In this document: positions 26,275 through 41,200 of the stretch, piece after piece | How the letters are laid out: each line of letters opens with the position of its first letter | Numbering within the stretch: position 1 is the stretch's first letter | From: Andrena cerasifolii | Taxonomy: Eukaryota > Arthropoda > Insecta > Hymenoptera > Andrenidae | Reading direction: 5' to 3' | NCBI RefSeq assembly: GCF_050908995.1 | Contig: NC_135123.1 | Location: 13,392,001-13,456,000, forward strand | DNA: 64,000 bases | Made by a program: the position numbers and the translations under genes | The notes under the pieces: model-generated | The model's input: the letters and a program-made list of their open reading frames with translations, nothing else | The model's database searches: none | What the model was told of the DNA's origin: nothing

Positions 26275-29200
26275 GTGAGTGTCATCCCTCTGTTCTCTCT
26301 CCTTTGCTTATTGGCCGTGCACACAGGGGTCCTTTGTGTCTCGGTGGCCTCGATGATCTGTGGATGATGATCCTTGCCCAACCCTTTCATCTTCCCCGTG
26401 TCTACCCTCTCGCGACTTGACACTTGCGCTTCGGCAACCCTTTCGACTATCGCGGGCTAATTGAATGCTGCGTACTTTGCTATATTTCACGGATGATTAA
26501 TCTCTCGGAGTTGGCTTTAGCTTCCCTCACATTTCGACTTTGTTAAGGGCTGTTTTAGAGTGTTACGTTCTCTGAATCATTCTCTGCTTCATCAGTCGCC
26601 CGATGAATCATAGTCCTTCACATTTTGACACGTGTTGTCTTACGCGGGCTTATTTCAAGATAGTACAATCTCTATACCTACCTCAACTTCCAAACTTTGA
26701 CCCTCCAATCGTCCGAACCACTGTTAAAGCCACTGCCACCACAACTGTCCAATACTCCAAAAGGAATTAAACCTCCAAACTGCTAAAACACAGAATACGT
26801 CACGATACTCCAAACGAGACACCACATCACCTATCAACTGTCACCAATCTTAACCCTTTCGCGCTCCAAAAATCAGCAAACTTCCAAATGATTTCCACCA
26901 AAGAACAGCGCGATATCATTTAAAAGCTCGCGTCTCACATCGACGGCCGATCGAAGCCGACGCCTAGCGAACTCGTACGTACCTTTTAATGCAAACAAAT
27001 GCTCGGCCAGATAATTCGGTGCGATGATTTCACTGCTTCGGATTCTGTAATCGGAATATTGGCGCTCGCGCGACTGGTCGCCGATGAATTCCGAAGCTTA
27101 TCGGCGACGTAACGCCCTAGTGATACATTCACGGAGCCACAGCGACGCAGGCGAAACGGGTTTTTTGATCCGCAATGTCGTAGATCGGTGGCGACAGAAA
27201 AGAAACCGACGTAGATGGCCTTCGTGCCTGTCCACGCGATCCAGGATTTGACGGATCGCTGGCAGAGTCGCTGATTTTTGGACGCCAACGGTAGAACGAG
27301 TAGAATCGATTGTTCGCTGAACGTTAGAGGTTTCTGTCATCCGTCGCATTGAGAATTCTAAAAATCCATGGTCCGCAGGAAAAGTGATATAAAAGTGTTA
27401 GATGTAAAGCAGATAGCAGCATAGATGCGTTGGAAGATATTACAAGAAAATTAGTTCCAAGATTCATTCGGTGGTGAGGTGGGAAGGTTTTTGCGAGGAA
27501 ACTAATTAATGTGGCATTAATCGTAAACTGTGTTGCTGTTCAAAGTGCTGCTTTATATGTACATACATGTTTAATGAGATCTCACGCTCCGAATAGTTAA
27601 TTAGTGCATAATTGGGGAAGCTCAGAATGCAATGGACATTGTATCGCTGCGTTTTACAAATCGGAATCGGTAGAAATTTGTGACAGCTCCTTCGATCATA
27701 GCCTGTATCGTTATAAAACTGCCGAATGATGCTTGATACGAGAAAACGGTGAATTCGTGGAATGACGAGGGTGAAGGGGACGTTGGGGCGTTCTCTATCC
27801 ACCTCCTTTGGTTGGCGTAGCCGCTGTTAATGCATCGGTTCAATTAGCGGCCAACACGGTGACACGGAACAATCAATTACGTTTGTTTACAAGGTGTACC
27901 CGTTAACGGCGCTGCCAGTGAGCGGCCATTTAAAACGGAATTAACATTCCTCGAAGATGAACGCGGGTTTCGCTGATCGTACATTGTTCGGGCATTCGAA
28001 ACGCTCGCGTGAAACGAAGACGGGTGTCGCCATTCGAAACCTTCAGCCACGTTCTTCCATCTAATTCTCTGCCCTGTCGCTGATGAACTAAAGCTGTGAT
28101 CGTCGCGCGAAAAGAAAAGAACAAGATAGTCGGCTCGTTTCTCTAAAATTACTACACTGAAACAATAATAATCTTCATTGCCCCAAAATTCATTTTCCAT
28201 CGATACATCCGCAGCTCCTTATTTCTAACAAACAATCGCGTTGTCTTCCACGGCTTCCCACTCCGCACTCGGCGAAAAGATTCATACGTTTCTGCTCGAT
28301 TTCAATCGCCTATTTCGTTGCCTCGCGGTCTCGAGGCCCTTCGAATGTCTGCGAAATAATTGCGATTAGGGGGATCGTAGATTCTCTCGGCCTCGCGTTC
28401 CAGCGAAATTAATTTCAGTCGAGCGATAAGGAACCCGGTAGCGGTGTCCGTCGCCTTGCCTATGAACGAGCATCCTCGGGCATCGTCGTTCGGAGCCCAG
28501 TGCCGTTCCTTTAATTCTTCTAATAGATTTCTGAGTGGCAGGGCGGAAATAGTCGATTCGCGAACCAGAGACAACGGCTGAACGGCGTAAATATTTTGTT
28601 TACCGAAATATCGTGGCCGATTAAAGACTATCGCGTAAAGTCCACGGGCGCCGTGCGTCGAACGTCCTAATCTCCTTCGACCAGCGATTATTTTATCGCA
28701 CGAAGCGCTCGGAACGAGGGGGAACGGTTTTTCGACTGCGCTCCAATGCCTAACTGGATGCCACCGAGAGAGGGCCGATTTTCTCGCGGACGCTTGGCGC
28801 AAGCAGATTTCCCTATGTCTCATTCGGCGCTGCTCGGAGCCGCGGTCGCGGCAAAACACGAAGATAAGTGACAGACTCCGCGACAGTTTGCTTGTGAATT
28901 ATGGCCAGCAGAGATGGAACTTTTGGAGCATTCTTCGCTGGTTTATTTAGCCAGTTGGGGGTACTCGGGAGGATGAGTTATGAGGATGTTGTTCTCCTCG
29001 AGGAGGATTCTGAAGGGCAGAACGAGGGGCAGTTCCTTAGGTCCATTGAAAATTGAAGATTGGGAATGTAGAACTTTCCCCTTCTGCCTAAACTTCTATT
29101 TACTAATCAATCCCAAAGCGAGCTTCAAGTGTTCCAACAATCGAGGTGCCTTGTCCGGCGAGGAACTTTTCAAGTCCCTAAACAGTCCTAGCGAAAATTC

Positions 29201-32200
29201 CACAGAATCTTGGAAGCCAAAATTTTCTTGGCTCCTCTGGAGAGGCTAGTGAAGCGTATCACCGATATCTCGTGCCTCTTATTTATTGGGCGTCGTTTAG
29301 TCTCACGACGCTCTTGATCGTTCTCCATTGCGCGCGATGTCGGACGTGTGCGTCAGCGTGGAGCCGGGGCTCAGCCGGCCGAAGAGAGTGTGATTATTGT
29401 AACTTCGATGAGATAAGGGCATCGTGGCACGAACGTGTCTGCTGGTGATAGTGGTCCGTTTGTGCGAGCGTAATTTATTAGCCGGCTGGCCAGAGATATG
29501 TCCGCCGACGCCGCGGCGGGCATCGCGACTCGCTGTTCAAACCATTCCCGCGTTTTAATAACACGTCAAAACGCGCACCAGAATCCTCCTTCTTCGTGAT
29601 CTAATCCACCTGCATCTGTCACGAACATCCGATGCAAACGCGCTCCACGATCCCATTTCCTCTGCTCCTACTGTGGGCTGTCAATGGCAACTAATTCTCT
29701 ACAAGATTCTGAAATATGAAAAATCACTTGCGACTGTAGAAGTTTGATAGTAATATCGCTGCTCTTTCGATACTGCGTTGTCGCCAGAGGCTGGAGAAGA
29801 ACGTGCAAGAGAGTTCGGCTTGTTAGTGATATATGTAGGTCTATGGTCAGACGTGACGGAGTAGGTACCTAAAGGTGTCGTTTCTCTATGGACGAATTCC
29901 ACCTACGCCCAAATCAGCCGCAACGCCCGTGATTTTCATTAAAGTAGATTTTCTTACACGCGACTGGACGCAACGTGAAGTATTTCAAAGTCGATTTTCT
30001 TGGAAATGAGGCGCGATAGAAGAAAAAGTTACTCTTTCTTTTCGACTTATAACAAGTAAATAAGTCGAAAAAGGGGAATAACATTTTTTGATACTGCGCT
30101 TCATTTTCGAGAAAAATGAGTTTGAAATTCTTGTCGTTAACTTCAGTTCTATCGCTCATTCACACCTTCTGCAGTTTATTCTGCGCCAGTTCAGACAAAC
30201 TGTTTAGTCTTCAAGTGATATTCCCAATGTGTACTCGAGTTACATATGCAGAGCTAAACCGTCGTTTAATCCGCAAATCATTTTGCGATAGTTTCTTTGA
30301 ATTATTGAAAAAGCATCTTTTGAGGCTGCTCAAAGTGGTAGTGGTTCTATCGTGATATTGTCAAATACAAAGTGTTTCTGTCGCGTGGAAGTACTTTTGC
30401 GAAATCGTGGAGCTCATTACGCTTTGCTGCCAGTAGCGTTCACTCATTCTTTCAGCGGTTTGATTAGGAGGTTCGGGCGTGATTAATATATAGGTGAATC
30501 GCAATGGTTGGCAAGAGAGACGCGGTCTGAATTTTTGCGGAACGCAAAGTGGACGTCGAAGGAGGGAAAGCAATATCTCGGGGTCGGGTCGTGATTCTTG
30601 GCCTGCTCGGTATGCGCCGCTTTGTGTCATTTCATCTCATCGCTCTCAGCATTTAAATAATCGTTTTCTGGTGACTCGCGTCAACTTCTCAATACGCGTT
30701 TCCATTTCGACCATGTCGCGTCAGTGATCACAACCCACGAACACTCCATTGCGTGCTTCATCTCTTGTCAAAACTTCGAGCACTATTAACAAACTGTCCT
30801 TTATTTTTTTAATAAATTGTTTACTTCCTTCAGACTGGCTAAAGTCTTTACATTGAAGAAGAATTTTGAACGAAGTTTTTTATTTTGAAATTCGTTATCA
30901 TTAGGTAATATCGTTAGTGTAGTTCATTAATATCTTATAGGAAGCAGTAGGTCTTACGCAATTAACTCAGTTCGCTGGAAGAAAACGACAGATCATCGAA
31001 ATTCGTGATTTCTCGATTGCAGTCACGTTTCTCTTGTACCGAAGCAATCAAACCACTTCACTTCCCTTCGCTGCGTCTCGATTCTAAGAGTTGTGCAATA
31101 ATGCACCGGATGCATGGCAAGGACAGAAAGATTCAATTTAATGTCCGAGGTCTCGGCTTCACTTACCACCAAATGTGTCGTGTCTCGTTCGAATCCTTCG
31201 ATGCCTCGTCGATTCTCATCGCTGAAAGTCGTCCGATACTCGAACACGCAGAATCGAGAAGTGAAAAATTATTGGGGCGATTCGAAGCGGAAACGCGAGT
31301 TGGTTCTGGGCTTCGGTGATTCATCGAACTCACAAAACGCGGGTTTCGCAATCGGGCATAGAAGCGCGCAATAGGCTCGCCAGTTTTAACGGAAATTAAT
31401 ATTCACGGCGATTGGCTGGCGCGCCGCGATAAGCGCGTCAAAATTTCGCGAGCGCGGTGCAAGCGATCGATACTTGAATTGGGTTCGAGTCACAGCAAAC
31501 ATTGGTGCTCGCGAAAGGTCGCGGATCTCTCATTTAAATACTTCAAATTGTACTCTCTGCTTCGGTGATCGATAATCAACGTCTGATCCCCCCCCAAAAA
31601 AGTCCACGAATCCACATCAAACGATGCCAAAAACTACTTCAATACCCCTTCAAGAATCAGACTCCAACAAATCCACCAATATTTCCACTAAATCGTTAAA
31701 AAAGTTGGAGCTACGAAATCAGAGGAGGCACTTCTCAGCGCAACATTGGGAAAACCCATCCTCCCTCGAGTGTCTTCAACGAAACCACCCCCAGCCACTC
31801 CACCAGTCATCGAATCCTCCAATACTCGATGCGCAAAGACCACGCGGGTTCCGGTCCGAGGGGGTTGAATTTATACGCGCATACATATTCGCCGTCCAAC
31901 TCCTCTCGTCGCGGATCCACTTTTCCCACTTTTTTTTTTTACATTCCTGCTACCGTCGCCGAATAACCGGAGATGGCACAGTAGCCACGAGTAGCCACGG
32001 TCCAATATTTTTGTCCGCTTCGCGGCTCGATCCCGGCGTGTTGGTAGCCGGTCGGCGCGGAGAAGTGCAGATAGCGAGGCGGTTTATCGGTCCTCTGCGG
32101 TGTTAACCGTCGCCCACGCGTTTTAAGAGAGAAACCACAGCCTCGAGCCAGTAGTACGCCAGAGTGGACGAGGCTGTTTATTGTTATCACTATCATGGCC

Positions 32201-35200
32201 GGCCAAGGGAAGCTGATACGCGCCGACACGTCAGAGGGACGCGCGTGTTTATAGAATCGAGAAAGCTCTTGTCGCTGCTGGCTGTTTGTCGAGGGACGAT
32301 GGAACGTGGAGTGGTTTCACGCGACTATTCTCCAACCCCACTGCTTCATCGGGGGCAGTTGCTTGGATTTGGGAACTGTGGTAGAAGGTTTGAATGCGAA
32401 GGTGGGAGGTAATCGGGAATTAAAGGATGCTGTGATTTAGAAGCACTTTATTGCATTCAAGCTTCCCGCCACGAAGATAATATATCATCCGAGAAGCGAC
32501 GCACAGTTTCCCGCCTGTTTTTCCATTCATTTTTGCGAACGACTGACAGTCAAGCGTTGGAGCACACTGTCGCTCGACGGAAAATACGTTTCAACATTTT
32601 CCCCCGATCACTTGGCAAGTCCGAGTCCTTGAAACTTTCCCCCATCGAAGCGGGCTTGCTCGTCGAGCCTTCCCAGGGTGGTCGGATCGATTCGAGCGGT
32701 TTTCCCATCGTTAAATCACCAGGGACGGTGATAACAGGCTCGGCGTCGACGTTTTCCAGCGGACGGTGAGAGCCGTTCTCGGAAAAATTCCCGTCGTCGG
32801 CGATGCTCGTTGCACGATTCATGCGACCATGGATTCTCATAAATCATAAGAGATCGCGGGGCTCGACAAAAAGAATCGCGCTCCAATTACCTCGATTCCT
32901 TGGCCGCGAAAAGGGGGGAAAAAGCTGCCGCTACGCTGAGAAAAAGCCGCGGAGCCGAGCCACGAGTTTTGTTGCGTGGCGGTTTTCCTCGCTGCCGCGA
33001 TAAGGCACCGTGAAATAAATTTCATTAGATACGGTTTAGAAGATATTTCGAGGAATTGTCGCTGCCACGGTCTCTCGCGTGGATCTGCGGATGGGATCGA
33101 TCTTTTTGCGTGGGCGGAATCGGCGGTCTTGCACGCAGACCACGGAGAAGGAGAAACACGACTCCCTGGTCTCTCTTCGCTGCCTTTCCTCGGAAATATT
33201 TCCAACTTGAATCGTTGAATTGCCTCGCATCTCTGTCCCCCTAATTCCAAATCCATCTTCAATCTTCTTCAATTTCCAACACTCCTCGATAGATGCCAAC
33301 ATTTTTACCTTCTCGTATCCCTCCACCGATTCCCCACATCTCGCCACGGGGTATCGCGGTAAACGTTGCACGAAAACCCTCCTGGACAGCAGCCAGCGCA
33401 AAAATGAATCACCGATTCCTTATCAATCCCAAAGTCATGCCGCGAACTTACTAAATCATACCGCTATCGCACGCCGCGGTCGGTCAACATGTTCGTGCAC
33501 ATACGACGAGCGAAACAGAAACGGGAAGGAGGTATGCGCGCAACGTACGGTTGCAATTGGCGGTCGATATCTCGAAACGGTTTCGACCACTGTCGGGGGG
33601 GAGCACAATCGACGAGTCGCGCCGCGGCTCCGGCTGTCGGGCGACATTTCTGTCGGCATTCTACGGCTTTTCGTGCCGGCATCCCGCGAGGCGGATTCCG
33701 CGCTCGTTCGTTATTTACTTCACGTTTCGTGAAAATGAAAAAGGCGGAGTCTTGTGCAAGTTCGCTCGCGGTGAAAGTCCGTTTTGCAGTCCGCGCCGGA
33801 GCCCAGGGCCTCCTTGCGGGTCCACTCTCGGCAGATGGATAAGGATCTCTCGCCGGCTAGCGAAGATCGATCGACCGGTCGTTTCGTGGGAAATTTATAG
33901 GATGGGCGTACTCGATCGTCGTCTAGCCGCTCGGACGCGGCTCTGACGCTTACGAAACCGCGGCAGAATTCTGGAAATGGAGCTCGCGCCGCTCTGGACA
34001 GGGCGCTACCGTTCGCGGAAACTTCGCGCCCCCTCTTAAATGTCTGCGATTACTTCACCGATATTTTCAGTGGTAACAGAAATTGACGAGCCTGTCTGCA
34101 TCGCACGCACCGGGTCGCGGGAGTTCCTATTATTGTACATCGATGCTCAACGGTCCGGGAACTTCATAAAGAAAACTCATGCGCGAAAATTCCTCTTCTT
34201 TTCTGTTCCCGCGTCGTGCAACTCAGAACATGCAAGTTATGGGAATTTTACTACCGCTTAAATCGCGACGCAGTCGTGCGCTGTCGTCAGCTTTCAGTAT
34301 CTTAAACATTCCCATCGTCAGAATTCGCGTGAACCACGCAGAAGTAATGAAGCATTCAGGCTGCGGAGAGGCAACTCTTTATCTGCATAAGGATTACGAT
34401 GTTCATTCGCGAAATTCTCGCGCAGGGAATAATACTCCGCGGTTTGTGTATTCGTGCTTTGAAACGGGGGGGAGACGGCAAAAAACCCTCGTGAGAAAGG
34501 CGCACGCGAATGGAAAAATGGAGGCACGATTTCCAGCGGCGCGACGCTGTAAGGAATATATGTATCCCTATTTGCATCCGTTGTTGGCGCTTCTACCGTT
34601 GATGCCTGATACGAGAGGAAAGGTTGGGAAATCTCATTGAGACACGTCGAAAGAAAAGCGACCGAGTATGCGCCTCTGTCTCAGCTCCCAAGGAACATCC
34701 TCGCGTACCGCTTCTTCGTAAGCGCAACTTGACACAATGGAGTGTTAAGAAACGCGCCTGACTGCTGGAAAAAGGCGCGCATTGTTCGGGTAATTCGCGG
34801 TGGTTAATAATGACATTAAACTCGGAACAATAAACGAATCTGACGTCGACTCCTCGCGCGATTCATCGGGACGTGTTCCCTCGCGGCGTAATGAATATTG
34901 CTTAATTACTAAATTACTGAATTAACGTCGACAGCCTATTAATAACGTTCGATCACGATACTCGCGAGTGATCGTCTCAAGCGGGATATCCATAGACGAT
35001 AGTGTTACATTGATATCTTGGAAAGAAATGAGGAGACCTCCGATACCGCAATCAGCGTCCTTCGTCATCGCCCGAGGTAGTTAGTTTTGTGCCAGTTAGT
35101 GAATCTTAGATCCTGTCGACCGGTTGAAAAAAAAATAACATATTTGTCCGTAGAATCGAGTTCACCTCCGCGGGGTGCCCTGAATAAAACGCGGCGCAAG

Positions 35201-38200
35201 AAAGTCGCCCAATCAAAGTTCCATTCGGAGCTTAATCAATGATCTTGGATGGAAACGCGCAGAGTTGTCGATACGTTGCTCGCTAGGAGCTATCTTGGAA
35301 ACTCGCGTTCCTAGGATTCTTTCAGCGACCCGGTTTATTACATAAGAAACAACAGCCGCTCCATCCACGTAACCGTTACGCTGCGCGGTGAAAATTAGCT
35401 TCGCAACGAACAAAGTCAGCGGTTTCTATTGGGCTTCTCCCTCGCCGCCACTCGTTTTATCCGATCGATCTCTTTACGCACCACACGCGTCCTTCTACGA
35501 ACCACTCATCCTCGGGTGAATCGATAAAAAGGAGCAGGCACGTTGCGAACGGAATGCGAATTTCACGAGGGATCGTCATCGCTGTATCTGATTTTACAGG
35601 GAGGGCCGAGCAAAGGGGTGAAATAATAAGGTACTTATTCAGCTTTCGAACGTTCTATTGACTCGTAAAGTCATACAGAAAATCGACTTAAGTAGGTGTA
35701 ACAAGGGTCTCCCGGATATAAATCACCATTAGTCTCCATAATTGGATGAGCTCTCAGTATATTCCCTAGCCGCGCGAAGCCTCCAGGGAATCCCCCAGAT
35801 CCGCCACACGACCGCGACGCCGGGGCCGAAGGAGCAATTAATTCCGCGCCGCTGCCGGAATCCGAGCTCGAATTCGTCAGCGTCGGCCCGGACGGTCTTC
35901 GAGACGTCTGACCGGCAGAAGTTAAACCACCCTTGGGTAGGCTCGATCACAAACGCGCCGCTCGCATCGAGGCGCGGTATAAATACCGGTATCTGGTGTC
36001 GTAAAGCGCGGCATTGGTTTTCCGCGGGAGAATGGAGGAGAAATACCGAGGGAGCGAGAGGGAAATGGGGAAGAAAGGGCGGTCGGGGTGGGGGATAGGA
36101 GAGACGGGGTAGAAAGCGGGAGGGAAAGAGGAAGAGAGGAAAAAAAGGGTAGGCGGAAGGAGAGGGACGAGAAAGAGAGGACCCAGGGCAGCTCGCCACA
36201 CGTAATTTATGTCTGCGGCGCAGCGCGGCCGCGTTGACAGTTGAAACACGGCGGCGACTCGGATTGGTCGGCTGTGGGCGCCTTATAGGGTCGCGCGCAT
36301 GCGCACACCGGCTCACGACATCCATCAGAGGCGACCAGCTACCGCCGTCAGCGTGCCACTCTTTATCTTTCTCCTCTTTTCTCTAGTCCCCTTGCCCTTT
36401 GCCGATGTCAACCGTGCCGTAATCCTCTGTCACTTGGGGTACACCGTCCTCCCCGTCTTCCTTCGTCTTCCTTCGTCTTCCTTCGTCTTCGTCGCTGCCC
36501 AGGCTGTTGTCCTATTTCGCCTATTCCGTTCGCGTCGGCTGACGGCCGGTGGCGACGCGACGTCTTCCGACGATGTCCTTTACAGTCCCTACTCGCGTCC
36601 ACTTCACGTCTACCTTCAGTGGAAAGTGTCTCCTCGCCATCTTAGGCAGGCGCGTCGGTTACTTTTACCGATGAGCTTTTTTCAGGTATCGTCGATGGTT
36701 ACTGGTTTTCAGGGAGCAGCTCTTGACGCGACGTTTTTTGGCGCCTTTTGTCCCATCGGCTCACCGGCTCGAGCTCCTTTCTCTTTGAACCTTTAATTGG
36801 ACGATTCCCGAGTGTACTTTCACTGCGTTTGTCTGTCTTTGGTCATTGATTTCTCACGATGTCGTTTTCGTAAAACATAGTCACGGTTCCGCCGCGCTAC
36901 TTCGGGGTACAGAGGTACCTATCGGATGAGGATTTTCGAGCGGATATATGGTATCAGGTGCTTGCAAGCTGGTTCTGGTGGTACCATCGCTGGACCGCGA
37001 AGAGCAGAGAGGCGTCAATGTTGAGCGACGAGAGATCGTGTTGCAAAACAGGGGACTTGTTGGATAATCGTTTGACGCTACGACACGATGCTGAGGATCA
37101 ATTAACTCTTCCTGTTGGTTGTTCCACGTGCACGTATATTGCTGGCTGTGGGCAGTTCTTACTAATTTCAGTGAAGAGGTACACATATAGCCTATACGAG
37201 CGAACGTGATAATCCTTGGTGAACACATTCGTGAGTCACCCTACGTCTAATTTCCATATATCTACCAGCGTCGAAAACATGAAGTAATCCGTGGCCCGCA
37301 GATACTCATCAGTGGTAAAAACACGGAATATGCTGTAATCCGATGATGAAGTATCGATGTAACGATCATACTTTATTCGCTCCTCCTCCCATTTTCTAAA
37401 TCTCCTTCCCACGGGCCCTGGAACGTTGCCACCGCGTATTAAAGCAGATCAGTCTACTTTAAAAAGGCGAACGCGCGGTGACTTTGAACCTATCCGCGTA
37501 AGGAGGCACGTGGATTTAAACCGACTGAAAGCGAACAGCGCGATTACTCAGCAATCCGTAGAACTTTGCTCCGCAACCGTTTCATTCCGCCTGCAGTTTT
37601 TGCCACCAGCCATTACGCAATTGCTGTCCACAGTGGCCCGCGAGAGTTGATCACCGATGATCAATGCACAGTAGGTTGGGCAACTGTCTGTCCCAAAAAC
37701 GTTGGCGATCACGGACCGAATCTCTGCAGCGGAACAGTTTCTAAAGTGCTCGGCTTGGTGTTTGTTCCAGCAGCCGGCCAGCTCGCAGGAGCGTGGCAGC
37801 GGCTTGGCTGTGGGGCGTCAAGGGGGGCCCGGTAGCGCGGGGGGGCCCGGAGCAGTGGACCAGGCTAGGGACCTAAGTCCCTGCCTCCCCGCGTCCATGG
37901 GCGACGCTGCACGACCCACCACCTTGCCGTGCAGCCCTCCTGCCGCCCACCATCACGGGCCCCATCATACGCCCCTGCATCAGACCCACTGCGGCACCAA
38001 CAACAACTGCTACGATGGCTCCACCACCCCCTACGACTCCAGGGACTACGATTCTCCCGGAGGTTGGTACCACACTCTGTTTCTAAACAGCGTTTCTTTA
38101 CTCTCTTTCATCGGAGACTTGTACAGTAATCTTGGATAATCTGTTCCGCACCTGAATAGTAGACACTGCAATTATTCAGATTTTAGATATATCATCACAT

Positions 38201-41200
38201 CAGCTCACCAAGCATTCAAATGTCGATCAGGTGGCCAGGAATACAGGACCAACAACAACAATAATAATAACAACGGCAGCTTCGAGAACCCTAGCGACCT
38301 GAGCATGCCACCCCAAACGACTCATCATCACCACCACCACCACCATCACCATTCCCATCTACATCCCCAGACCCACTCGCAAGAACAACAGACCACGGAA
38401 CACTTGCACGCTATCCCGAAACTAGAGCCACCACCCACCCCGCCGGCACAGTCGGAGGACGTCCCCGGAGTCGTTTGCGCCGGATGTGGCCTTCGGATAT
38501 CCGACAGGTTCTACCTGCAGGCCGTCGACAGGAGGTGGCACGCCGCCTGCCTTCAGTGCTCGCACTGCCGTCAGGGCCTCGACGGCGAGGTCACCTGTTT
38601 CAGCAGGGACGGCAACATCTACTGCAAGAAGGACTACTATCGGTGAGTCGATGGACATCACGTTTATTAATCTGGTTAACCCTTGGCTGGTAGTTGGCTG
38701 TGAAGCCAATTGAACAAATGGATGAATACATAGGGGAGACCGGGGCTAAAAGTTCCGGGGGTAAGTTGTTCCGATGGCTCTACCTTCAAAATAAAAAGAG
38801 CGTTGTACTTTAAATTCTTTTTCCGTGTGAGTTGATCACGCCACTCTGTCGCCCACTTTAATAGCGTCCGCGACAGCGAATTGTGTGGTTGTAAGCAAGG
38901 ACTATTAGTCGCGTACCAGATAAGTAAAAAATTTTCTATCATTATTTTTTGGTCTATTTCAATTATTTAACGTCGATATTATAGATAATTATATTATAAA
39001 AAGAAATTAAAATACTACAATGTGGACAAGAGGCCACAGTAGGCTACAAGTACAAATCTCAATTAGTAGGTACCTACATACAGTTGAATGTAAGACTGAT
39101 TAGTAGATAATAGTTTTTATACCAAAGATAATGTTTATGGTTATTATATCGTTTCGGTTTTCTTTTAAAGATAATACATTTTTGTTGGTCCGAACCTTCA
39201 TAAATAAACATTACTAATAAAATTCTGTTTTATTTCATTACAAAATGAAATATTTCATTAAAAGGCAACTCTTATATCTTAGTAACAACTTACCCCAAAG
39301 TGATAACAACTTGCCCCATATAGGGGTAAGAAGTTCCGCTTCGATCAGCCACGAATAAATTACTTTCTATGAAAAACCTATTACAATATATTAAATACAA
39401 GCTTAAAATCAGAAAATATAATAAATTTAACAAGAAATTAGTCAATAGTGAAAAGAATAACTACATTATTTTCCAGTCATTTTTTATGTTTTATCGAAAT
39501 CGGAACTTTTAGCCACGGTCTCCCCTACTCGGTTCGATCCTTTCAGGCGTCAACTTCGACCCAGTGTCGATTAGTTAGACTACCACCAACCAGCCGAGGG
39601 TTAACACTTCCAACTATGGTAGCTGTTGCACCCTCGAAAGCGCTTCATTTCATTCACAATTTCGCTGTATCTCCCCCCAACGACTATACTCGATATCTGC
39701 AATCGCACTGATACCTATGAATCTTCGCCTGGCCAGCTGATAATGCTCCCCGGTAAAGTAATTAAGCGAGACCGCAAAGTGCAGTGTCTCTCGCGTTTAT
39801 CGGCTATGTTTCCCGAGGAAGTTCTGCGGTTAGGTCTACATGGTTGCTCTAGAATCAAGAACGCTTATGTAACCTTGAGGACTGCAGATGCAGAATTTGT
39901 CATGCATTCGGCACCTGTCAGTTTTCTATAACTGACATGCAAAATTGGACCGAGAGCATCAATGCTCCATCCTATCAAACAGCGTTCAGATAACCAGACA
40001 GTTGCGTTCGCCGCGGTGCAAACCTCGGAGATCGAAATTCTATTTGCAATCTCACCGTTCGCCGCAATCATTGACGATCATTCCTCAATCCTTGCTGGAA
40101 TGTTCGACCATCAACGTCACCAGAGTACTCACAATCTTCTTTGATAGTTCTCTCCACCTTCGTCTCTCCATCTCCCCTGTTTTCATCGAAATTACGTTAC
40201 TCCGCGTTTCCGCAACATGTCGCACGATTTCAATTACGAGCAGTCCCACGCAACCGTGGCCTGCTCGTTACAACCTCGCCGAGAATAGTCGGCTCTGTGC
40301 TAGTCACGGCAGCAAGTCAAGCGCGAAGCAATTTCTTGCAATTCCGGGAGCCAATTCGAAGACGCGATTTCAGGATCTGCTCGCGCCGCTTCAAACGCGC
40401 GGACGCAGTTTGCGCAACCGCCATCGCGAGGCCTCCCGAGCCTCTTTCGCGGCGATAAGGGCCCGTTTTATCGGCGCGCACGCGATTGACAATAAATTGC
40501 CTCGCCGTGCCGACCGGAATAACAAAAAATTATCGTCGCGCTGCCGCCACGGAAAACAATGCGATACGGGCTCGTTTCTGCACGTCGAATCGGTTGGGCG
40601 TAAAAGACGGAGATCGTTGCAAGAATGTGAGCTTCAGAAACGCGATGGCAGGGGAGTGGGTTGATTAGGGGTAACCTTCTCTGGGGGTGTAGGTGCGTTG
40701 TTAAACGAAGAGAGGGATTCGAGCTTTCGAGTAGCTTGCAGGGTTGTGCTTTAATTCTTCGAAGCTATATTTAGGGGTACACTATTTTAGAAATGAGAGA
40801 TTGCGATCTCTGACGAAGATCAGAGTTGCGGGTGAAGAAGCAACATGGAGTTAGATAACTGTAGGACGTCAGGTCTATCCAGTTAATTACACTTGACTTG
40901 CAACTTATTAACCAGAAAATAATGACTTCCAAGTACACGTGCAGGTACGAAGTATTACAATATTGAAAGAATTTCCAGGTTCGGTACAAGCAGGAAAACA
41001 GTGAAACACACGTCCATCGGCGCAGCTGTGTTTCCCGCGACGAGCAAGAGCTCTCCTCGCGTTCCTACACGAACCACTCCCCAATTAATCAACTTTCCCC
41101 CGCAGACATCGTCGATAAACAATCCGCAGGAAGTTGTGCAACGTGCCGATTTCCGGAGGGCCGGGAAAGAGTAGAATTTGCTGGGCCCGAGCGCGGCAGT

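Larger units (their letters stand above)
26275..37770 (+). other. ap: ap intron 1 (about 11.5 kb), non-coding
   Basis: It is bounded by GTGAGT and a TTTGTTCCAG acceptor. I see no gene or transposon inside. It holds a decamer repeat at 36454-36490 and a strongly purine-rich tract at 36030-36180, and is otherwise CpG-rich unique-looking sequence. Given the gene, enhancers are likely here, but none can be identified by eye. Confidence 0.75.

Noticed and set aside
28302..28859. 185-codon frame on the minus strand in intron 1
   Set aside because: No recognisable domain, no splice signals at its ends, surrounded by similar chance frames.
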